A stretch of DNA of 7,626 bases, from the NCBI GenBank assembly GCA_016777395.1, contig JADHRO010000097.1:1-7626 (forward strand). The letters run 5' to 3'. This DNA comes from Chitinophagales bacterium. Its GTDB lineage: Bacteria > Bacteroidota > Bacteroidia > Chitinophagales > UBA8649. Shown piece by piece: positions 1-5,201 of the stretch (positions within the stretch are counted from its first letter, which is position 1; each line of letters begins with the position of its first letter). Both the position numbers and the translations under genes were made by a program. Below the pieces are notes generated by a model, which worked only from the letters and a program-made list of their open reading frames with translations, was not told the origin of the DNA and did no database searches.

Positions 1-1
1 A

Positions 2-769
2 TTAGCTTACTTCAAGTTCTTCAACAAGAATATTCTCTATATGCGCTAAACTTTCATACAATTGGTCATAGCTGTCAATAACAAAGTATTGTTTTTGAAA
101 ATCATGCTTATAGAAGGGTGTCTGCACGATATGACGCACATCATAAGGGTGTCTTGGAACATCTTTGTCTTGCACTGCAAAATCAGATTCTCCAATTGAA
201 GACAATATCCCAGCGCCGTATATTTTTATCTGTCCTTCTTCATTGATTAGGCCAAACTCAACAGTGAACCAATATAATCTGCTTATCATTTCAACTGCAT
301 GAGGATTTTCAATATGTTTTAAAGCAATTTTAGCTAAACCTTGAACAAAATCAACGAAGCTTTGAATACTCAGAAGAGGAACATGAGCAAAAACATCATG
401 AAACATGTCGGGCTCTTCTAAATACTCCAACTCATTCTTTTTTCTTATCCATGTGGTAACAGGAAATCTTCTATTCGCTAAATATTGAAAAAAAGGTTTG
501 TCCGCTATCAAACCAGGCACTACATATGTTCTCCAAGCTGTAGCTTTTATTAAGTTTCCATTGACCGCTTTTATTTGAGGAATTTTGTTACTTTCAAATC
601 CACATAATTTCAGTCCTTTAAAAAAATCCTTGGTGGCGTTTTCTTTAAGTTCAACCATTTGACGTGAATAAAGAATGTTCCATACTTCATGGTCATCGAC
701 TGAATATTTATCATACTCTTGAATCAATTTTTTTGCAGGCAGATCATATGGTTTTTTATTCTCTAACAT
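2..769 (-). CDS. phhA: Phenylalanine 4-monooxygenase (phenylalanine hydroxylase)
   Basis: A cytosolic, non-haem iron and tetrahydropterin-dependent aromatic amino acid hydroxylase that converts phenylalanine to tyrosine. The 255-residue protein is a catalytic domain only, without the N-terminal ACT regulatory domain of animal enzymes, as usual for bacterial forms. The active-site block PDMFHDVFAHVPLL lies at residues 120-133, and LYWFTVEFGL at 165-174. By family knowledge the iron ligands are H124, H129 and E171, and all three are present. KIYGAGILSSIGE (182-194) and the C-terminal YFVIDSYDQLY (228-238) are also typical. The gene is complete: ATG at 767-769 and TAA at 2-4. It lies 48 bp downstream of cinA on the same strand, so the two may be co-transcribed, although a possible promoter box lies in the gap. 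No pterin carbinolamine dehydratase gene is visible nearby. One oddity is Ala128, where the family usually has Gly before the second His ligand. The identification is very secure. Confidence 0.97.
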   Translation of the reverse strand: MLENKKPYDLPAKKLIQEYDKYSVDDHEVWNILYSRQMVELKENATKDFFKGLKLCGFESNKIPQIKAVNGNLIKATAWRTYVVPGLIADKPFFQYLANRRFPVTTWIRKKNELEYLEEPDMFHDVFAHVPLLSIQSFVDFVQGLAKIALKHIENPHAVEMISRLYWFTVEFGLINEEGQIKIYGAGILSSIGESDFAVQDKDVPRHPYDVRHIVQTPFYKHDFQKQYFVIDSYDQLYESLAHIENILVEELEVS

Positions 770-795
770 AGCTTAAAAGGGTTTGAATGGTTTAG

Positions 796-803
796 TAAAG
801 ATA
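796..803 (-). promoter_or_regulatory. Possible -7 promoter box upstream of phhA
   Basis: On the minus strand this reads TATCTTTA, one mismatch from the Bacteroidota -7 consensus TAnnTTTG, and it ends 26 bases before the phhA ATG. I found no TTG or TTTG -33 element at the expected distance, which would fall at the 3' end of cinA. The cinA-phhA gap has no terminator-like hairpin, so phhA could instead be read from the cinA promoter. The call is weak. Confidence 0.3.
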
Positions 804-817
804 CGAAATCCTAAAAA

Positions 818-2071
818 TTAAGACTCATTCTCCAGGATAAAATTTCTGAGCATATTTAGGGCGATTTGAGCGCTAATTTTTATATTATATTCCCGTTGAT
901 TAGTCAGTGAAAAACATTTGGCTTTCACTTCGTTTTTATTGCCTACTGCAATCCATACTGTCCCTACTGGCTTATCGGGTGTGCCACCCCCAGGTCCAGC
1001 TATTCCACTTACTGCAATACCATAATTAGTGCCTAATTTCTTCAGGAGACCACGGGTCATCTCTTGAATAGTTTCTTCACTTACAGCTCCGTAGGTATTC
1101 AAGGTTTTATTACTAACCCCTAGCAACTTTTCTTTAAAGTCATAACTGTAGGCCGTTATTGCGCCTTCAAAATATGCCGAACTTCCCGGTATGGAAGTAA
1201 TTAAATGCGAGATATATCCTCCTGTACAACTTTCGGCAGTTGAAAGCGTCATTTTCTTTTTAATCAATAAATCTCCGACACATTTAGCTAAAGATTCATT
1301 TTCATTAAAGCTATATACATGTTGAGCTATTCGTTGACTAATTTCAGATTGAATTGCACTTAAATTAGCTATAGCTTTTGCTGAATCTTCGTTAACCGTT
1401 GTGGTAAGTCTAAGTTTTACATTCCCTAGATTGGGGAGATAGGCTAAAGTCGTTCCCGGAGGTAAACTTGCTTCTATATCTTCAATTTTCTCATAGATAG
1501 CACTTTCTCCGATCCCTGCGCTCATAATATACTTATTGAGTATTGTAGGGAGATTTTTTTCAGAAGCAATTTTGGGGAGTATATAATTACTTAACATATA
1601 ACGCATTTCATTGGGAACCCCTGGCATGGATATGTAAATTTTATCATGCTGCACAAACCTCATTCCCATAGCCGTACCTTTGTCATTCGGTATCAATTCT
1701 GCACTGGAAGGAATCATTGCTAATTTTCGATTAAGTTCAACTTGCTTGTTGCCACGTTTTTTGAAATAAGATTCTATTTTTTCAAAAACACTTGCATTGA
1801 AGCATAATTCAGTTTTAAAAAAGTTAGCCAAAGCTTGTTTGGTGATATCATCCTTGGTTGGTCCTAATCCACCGGTAATAAAAATTATATCTGCATTCTT
1901 CCCTGCAATTTCTAGTCCTTCGTAAATACCGTTATAGGAGTCAGATATTGAGTAGATACCTGCTATTGCTATACCATTTGCTACACTTTGCTTTGCGATG
2001 TATGCACTGTTGGTATCGATAGTCGTGCCATTAAGTATTTCATCACCAATGGTTAATATACTTGCTTTCAT
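818..2071 (-). CDS. cinA: CinA family protein: MoaB-like domain plus nicotinamide-nucleotide amidase
   Basis: A 417-residue protein of full family length with both CinA domains. The N-terminal domain (about 1-170) is the molybdopterin-binding-like fold (COG1058), with ILTIGDEIL near the start, GGLGPTKDD at 67-75 and MPGVPNEM at 149-156. The C-terminal domain (about 258-415) is the PncC-type amidase, with TAESCTGG at 278-285 and SGIAGPGGGTPDKPVGTVW at 355-373. Characterised homologues deamidate nicotinamide mononucleotide to nicotinic acid mononucleotide in NAD recycling, and in some the N-terminal domain has ADP-ribose pyrophosphatase activity. The older name 'competence/damage-inducible' comes from Gram-positive operons and should not be read as function here. 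The start ATG (2069-2071) follows an A-rich leader with no clear Shine-Dalgarno sequence, and the protein begins directly with the conserved domain. It is divergent from the DUF4197 gene and lies upstream of phhA on the same strand. Confidence 0.96.
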   Translation of the reverse strand: MKASILTIGDEILNGTTIDTNSAYIAKQSVANGIAIAGIYSISDSYNGIYEGLEIAGKNADIIFITGGLGPTKDDITKQALANFFKTELCFNASVFEKIESYFKKRGNKQVELNRKLAMIPSSAELIPNDKGTAMGMRFVQHDKIYISMPGVPNEMRYMLSNYILPKIASEKNLPTILNKYIMSAGIGESAIYEKIEDIEASLPPGTTLAYLPNLGNVKLRLTTTVNEDSAKAIANLSAIQSEISQRIAQHVYSFNENESLAKCVGDLLIKKKMTLSTAESCTGGYISHLITSIPGSSAYFEGAITAYSYDFKEKLLGVSNKTLNTYGAVSEETIQEMTRGLLKKLGTNYGIAVSGIAGPGGGTPDKPVGTVWIAVGNKNEVKAKCFSLTNQREYNIKISAQIALNMLRNFILENES

Positions 2072-2159
2072 TTTATTTTGTCTTTGTTTTATAAGCCATT
2101 ACATCTAAAGTTGTAAATTTGGCAAAGTATTTGACAAACTTAACTTAAAATAAGTAACT
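2072..2159. promoter_or_regulatory. Divergent intergenic region with a candidate -7 box
   Basis: These 88 AT-rich bases separate the starts of cinA (minus) and the DUF4197 gene (plus), so promoters for both should lie here. On the plus strand, TAAATTTG at 2114-2121 matches the Bacteroidota -7 element TAnnTTTG exactly, 38 bases before the 2160 ATG. The nearest upstream TTTG (2083-2086) is 27 bases away, longer than the usual spacing of about 19-23, so the match is incomplete. On the minus strand I see only TACTTTG, one base short of the consensus spacing. Both start codons have A-rich leaders rather than a Shine-Dalgarno sequence. Confidence 0.4.
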
Positions 2160-2897
2160 ATGTTTAAAAAAATTCTGCCCTTGCTCTTGGTTTTTGCCAT
2201 TCTCAACAGTGGTTGTGAGGCCGCTGCAAATATTTTACAACAAACTGGATCTGCCTTAGTAGGCGATGGAAGTTATGTCCCAACTTCTGGTGAAGCAGGA
2301 AACGGATTAAAACAGGCATTGGAAATTGGAATTGCTGCCGGATCCAATCGCTTGGCTGAAAGAGATGGTTATTTTGGTAATACTTTGGTCAAAGTATTAT
2401 TTCCTCCAGAGGCGCAAAAAGTTGAAGAGACTATGCGTAATTTGGGTCTCGGCTTCATGGTGGACAAGGCGATTGAATCTTTTAACCGAGGAGCTGAAAA
2501 AGCTGCTAAAGAAGCTGCTCCAATTTTTGTAACGGCTATCAAGTCAATGACAATTAGTGATGCTATGGGTATTTTGTTGGGCAATCAGGATGCAGCTACA
2601 TCCTACCTTAAATCATCAACTTTACAACAGTTAAATACTCAGTTTACACCAATAATTGATAGAAGTCTTAACGAGGTTAATGCCACAAAATATTGGGAAG
2701 ATGTAATAGTACGGTACAATAAAATTCCTTTCGTAAAAAAAGTGAATCCTGATTTAACGGCTTATGTTACGGAGAAAGCACTGGATGGTTTATTTTTAAT
2801 GGTGGCCAAAGAAGAATTAAAAATTAGAGGAAACGTTTCATCAAGATCGACTGAATTACTTCAAAAAGTTTTTGCTTATGCAGATTCGCAAAAGTAG
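2160..2897 (+). CDS. DUF4197 domain-containing putative lipoprotein
   Basis: A 245-residue exported protein of unknown function. The N-terminus has a signal peptide: KK at 3-4, a hydrophobic run at 5-15, then LNSGC with Cys19 as candidate lipidation site. The lipobox is loose because Asn sits at -3, but Bacteroidota tolerate this. The mature part (about 48-240) matches the DUF4197 family as I know it, with GLKQALEIGI (49-58), a DGYFGN segment (69-74), VLFPPEAQKVE (79-89), an alpha-helical segment rich in Ala and Lys around 104-122, SMTISDAMGIL, and a highly typical KALDGLFLMVA-EE block near the C-terminus. No catalytic residues are known for the family, and its role is uncharacterised. The gene is monocistronic as far as visible: divergent from cinA and closed by a strong terminator. 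The family call is good; the lipoprotein call is moderately good. Confidence 0.9.
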   Translation: MFKKILPLLLVFAILNSGCEAAANILQQTGSALVGDGSYVPTSGEAGNGLKQALEIGIAAGSNRLAERDGYFGNTLVKVLFPPEAQKVEETMRNLGLGFMVDKAIESFNRGAEKAAKEAAPIFVTAIKSMTISDAMGILLGNQDAATSYLKSSTLQQLNTQFTPIIDRSLNEVNATKYWEDVIVRYNKIPFVKKVNPDLTAYVTEKALDGLFLMVAKEELKIRGNVSSRSTELLQKVFAYADSQK

Positions 2898-2926
2898 AAA
2901 ATAAGTCATTTTGAGCTTAGAATATC

Positions 2927-2952
2927 AGAGGGGGGCTAGTCCTCCCTTTTTT
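2927..2952 (+). terminator. Rho-independent terminator after the DUF4197 gene
   Basis: GGGGGG (2930-2935) pairs with CCTCCC (2941-2946) across the five-base loop CTAGT, giving a six-base-pair stem with one G-U pair. The A at 2929 and the first T of the tail can extend it. An uninterrupted run of six T follows (2947-2952), with more T after a single C. It begins 30 bases after the TAG stop at 2895-2897 and ends 31 bases before the next ATG. There is no matching T tract on the other side, so it should act on plus-strand transcripts only. Confidence 0.85.
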
Positions 2953-2979
2953 CTTTATGAATAATTGTCGTTAAATTTG
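2950..2979 (+). promoter_or_regulatory. Candidate promoter of the DUF349 gene, very close to the ATG
   Basis: TAAATTTG at 2972-2979 is an exact match to the Bacteroidota -7 element TAnnTTTG. It ends only four bases before the ATG at 2984. A partial -33 match, TTTC (2950-2953), lies 18 bases upstream and overlaps the T tract of the preceding terminator. If used, transcription would begin at or just beside the start codon, giving a leaderless or nearly leaderless mRNA. The box match is seen directly; its use is inferred. Confidence 0.5.
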
Positions 2980-2983
2980 TGAT

Positions 2984-4750
2984 ATGGAAGAGCAAAAGCA
3001 AGAGCCTCAGCAAGATCAAAAAAATCAAGTAGAGCAGGTGCAAGAAAAACAAGAAGAAGCGCTGCTAAGTAAAGATGCAATTATTGAACGGTTTGAGGTT
3101 TTGGTTAAATCAGAAGATTTTATGAAGCATCCATCCATGGTTAAAGAATGGAAAGGACGTTTTCATCAGTTGAGCAAAGTGGAGGAGGCTACTCAACTTA
3201 AGGCATTTAATGAAAAAGAGGAAAAGGATGAAGCGGAGATCTTTGAGCCGCAGGTCCATCCATTAGATAATCGGTGGAAAGAGTTACTTAATATCTATAA
3301 CGATAAAGTGGTTTCGCATAACCAGGCGAGGGTAGAAGCCGAAAAACAGAATCTAAAAGACAAAGAAGATCTTTTAGAAGCATTGAAACTATTGGTTGAA
3401 GAAGAGATGAAAAATGTAGGTTCGGCATTTTCTTCTTTTTATTCCATACAAGATCGATGGAATGAGATAGGAGAAGTTAACAAATCAAAGTTCAAGCAAC
3501 TGCAATATGATTACAGTCATTTTAGAGATTTATTCTATTATAACGTTGGAATTCATGATCAGCTAAAGAATTATGATTTCAAAAAAAATGCGACACAAAA
3601 GCGAGAGATAATTGAGGAGCTTAAAAGTTTAGCGAGCCAAGATAATATTCGAAAAATGGAGAAAGGCATCAAGGATATGCAGGCTAAGTGGGATGGAATT
3701 GGTCCAAGCTCCAATGAAGTTTGGGAAGGATTGAAGAGTGATTATTGGGAGACAGTTAATACAATCTATGATAAGATAAGGGATCATTATAAGGCCATGC
3801 GCGAAGCTCAAGCAAAGGTTTTAGAAGAGAAAAATGCGCTGGTTCTGAAAATGGGAGAGATCATTGAAAAATCTAAGACATTTAGCTCGTCAAAGGAATG
3901 GATTCAGTCGAGCAAATCAGTAAACGAATTGCATAAAGAATGGAAAGCTGCAGGTTATGCTGCTCGATCTAAAGAAGAGGAGATATGGTCTCGATTTAAG
4001 GAGATGTCGGATGATCTTCGTAAACGTCAAAATTTATTTTTTGATGAGCTTAAAGCGTCAAGTAATCAGATAGTAGCCGCTAAAAATAAGTTGATAGAAA
4101 AAGCCAAGGAACTCAAAGATTCAAAGGAATGGAAAAACACTTCAGAAGCATTAATTAAATTGCAAAAGGATTGGAAGAATCTTGGACATGTTCAGTACAA
4201 ACTCGATCAAAAGTTATGGAACGAGTTTCGCAGTTCTTGTGATGATTTCTTTAATTCTAAAAAAGAGTATTTCGATACGCTGGACGAGCGACAGGCAGAG
4301 CACTTTAAGCAGAAGCAAGGCATTTCCGTTAAAATTGCAAAAAGCAAGACAGAGGAAGAACTTAGAGGCTTGATAATGGATTGGCAAACAATCGACTATG
4401 TACCCAAAGACAAAGTTGCTAAGGCAGATTCAAGTTTTAATGACTCCATAAAAAAAGCGGCAAAAACCTTGAAAATTGACGAAGATGCGTTAACGAAACT
4501 TCGTTTTGAAGCCAAAATTTCTGCCATAAAATCAGGGGAAAATTCTGAAGTTAAAATTAAAACTGAACGTCAATTTATCCAATCACAAATTGAAAAAGTA
4601 CAAGAAGAGTTAATCCGATTTGAAGAAAACATGTCCTTTTTTGGACCATCCAAAGGGGCCCAAAAACTTAAAGAAATTGTTGAGAAAAGGGTAGCAGAGG
4701 GAGAGGATAAGATCGCTGAATGGAAAGATCAATTAAAAATGTTACGCTAG
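2984..4750 (+). CDS. DUF349 repeat, coiled-coil-rich protein
   Basis: A 588-residue, highly charged and mainly helical protein with no signal peptide or membrane segment, so probably cytoplasmic. The N-terminus (2-26) is a low-complexity Gln/Glu/Lys tail. The body consists of DUF349-type helical repeats recognisable by a W-x(3)-G-like core: DRWNEIG (157-163), AKWDGIG (234-240), KEWKAAG (318-324), KDWKNLG (395-401) and a degenerate MDWQTID (465-471). The Trp residues are 77, 84, 77 and 70 residues apart. The third and fourth repeats continue into the typical 'W..F...(C/S)D(D/A)F...(R/K)' segment, for example LWNEFRSSCDDFF at 411-423. The C-terminus (about 527-588) is a predicted coiled coil around ENMSFFGPSKGA. 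DUF349 proteins are common in Bacteroidota and have no settled function. The ATG at 2984 is favoured because the Gln/Glu-rich tail is usual for these proteins; the next Met codons are at residues 47 and 52. Confidence 0.9.
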   Translation: MEEQKQEPQQDQKNQVEQVQEKQEEALLSKDAIIERFEVLVKSEDFMKHPSMVKEWKGRFHQLSKVEEATQLKAFNEKEEKDEAEIFEPQVHPLDNRWKELLNIYNDKVVSHNQARVEAEKQNLKDKEDLLEALKLLVEEEMKNVGSAFSSFYSIQDRWNEIGEVNKSKFKQLQYDYSHFRDLFYYNVGIHDQLKNYDFKKNATQKREIIEELKSLASQDNIRKMEKGIKDMQAKWDGIGPSSNEVWEGLKSDYWETVNTIYDKIRDHYKAMREAQAKVLEEKNALVLKMGEIIEKSKTFSSSKEWIQSSKSVNELHKEWKAAGYAARSKEEEIWSRFKEMSDDLRKRQNLFFDELKASSNQIVAAKNKLIEKAKELKDSKEWKNTSEALIKLQKDWKNLGHVQYKLDQKLWNEFRSSCDDFFNSKKEYFDTLDERQAEHFKQKQGISVKIAKSKTEEELRGLIMDWQTIDYVPKDKVAKADSSFNDSIKKAAKTLKIDEDALTKLRFEAKISAIKSGENSEVKIKTERQFIQSQIEKVQEELIRFEENMSFFGPSKGAQKLKEIVEKRVAEGEDKIAEWKDQLKMLR

Positions 4751-5152
4751 TTAATACACCAACACGGCGATCCCATTTACGCAGTTGATTCCGGAAGGCA
4801 TGCGAGCTGAAGAACAATCGCTGCTTATATTCCACTTGGTGTTGAATGCTAATTCTAATATTCTTAACTGGTTGACCTTTTCAAGAAAAAGACTGGGGTC
4901 AATAGTTGAAGGATAAGCCAGGTAGGACCAAGGCCCTCCGCATGGCTTACTCCCTATCGGAGTGAAAGCCCATGATTGTGCATCAATACACGATTGTCCT
5001 CTGACCAAATCTTCAATTTCGATGAGCAAATTTGTAAGTTCTTCCGCTTCCTGTTTTTGACTTAAAGCAGCACTTGAAAAATCTTTACTGCAAGCCGAAA
5101 AACTTATAATAATTACCGAGAATAAAAGGAATGATTTTGTTATACACTTCAT
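4751..5152 (-). CDS. Small putative lipoprotein with four cysteines, function unknown
   Basis: A 133-residue exported protein. The signal peptide has Lys at 2 and 6, a hydrophobic stretch at 8-18 and a lipobox SFSAC with Cys21 as lipid anchor, followed by SK. The mature part has a short helical segment rich in Glu and Leu (about 33-50), then a compact domain with C55, C71, C113 and C124. These could form two disulfides in the periplasm. Recognisable blocks are WAFTPIGSKPCGGP (61-74), LAFNTKWNISSDC (101-113) and PSGINCVNG (119-127). I recall similar hypothetical Bacteroidota proteins with a GSK-CGGP then FN-KW--SDC pattern, but I know no name or function. The TAA stop (4751-4753) touches the TAG of the convergent DUF349 gene. 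It lies 24 bp downstream of the T9SS gene on the same strand and has its own promoter match, so it may be transcribed alone or with that gene. Confidence 0.85.
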   Translation of the reverse strand: MKCITKSFLLFSVIIISFSACSKDFSSAALSQKQEAEELTNLLIEIEDLVRGQSCIDAQSWAFTPIGSKPCGGPWSYLAYPSTIDPSLFLEKVNQLRILELAFNTKWNISSDCSSARMPSGINCVNGIAVLVY

Positions 5153-5168
5153 GGTCTGTCTGGTTTAT

Positions 5169-5201
5169 CAAATTTATTAGTCGATCAGGATTAGCGGCAA
5201 A
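5169..5201 (-). promoter_or_regulatory. Promoter of the small lipoprotein gene
   Basis: On the minus strand, TTTG (5201-5198) is followed after 21 bases by TAAATTTG (5176-5169), which fits the Bacteroidota pattern of a TTTG/TTG -33 element and a TAnnTTTG -7 element at usual spacing. The -7 box ends 16 bases before the ATG of the 133-residue lipoprotein. The -33 element lies within the last codons of the T9SS gene and the -7 box begins immediately after its TAA stop. This is the best complete promoter match in the window. Use is inferred, not shown. Confidence 0.6.

Noticed and set aside
2083..2121. Complete -33/-7 promoter for the DUF4197 gene
   Set aside because: The TTTG and TAAATTTG elements are 27 bases apart, beyond the usual range, so only the -7 box was kept as a low-confidence candidate.
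2326..2584. Two short open frames, one on each strand, inside the DUF4197 gene
   Set aside because: Both overlap a well-supported conserved gene and lack start context or family resemblance.
3629..3811. Minus-strand 60-codon open frame antisense to the DUF349 gene
   Set aside because: It is hydrophobic only because it is the complement of Lys/Glu-rich helical coding sequence, with no promoter or plausible product.
4182..4373. Plus-strand 63-codon open frame within the DUF349 gene
   Set aside because: It is an out-of-frame overlap with the conserved fourth repeat, without motif or start signals.
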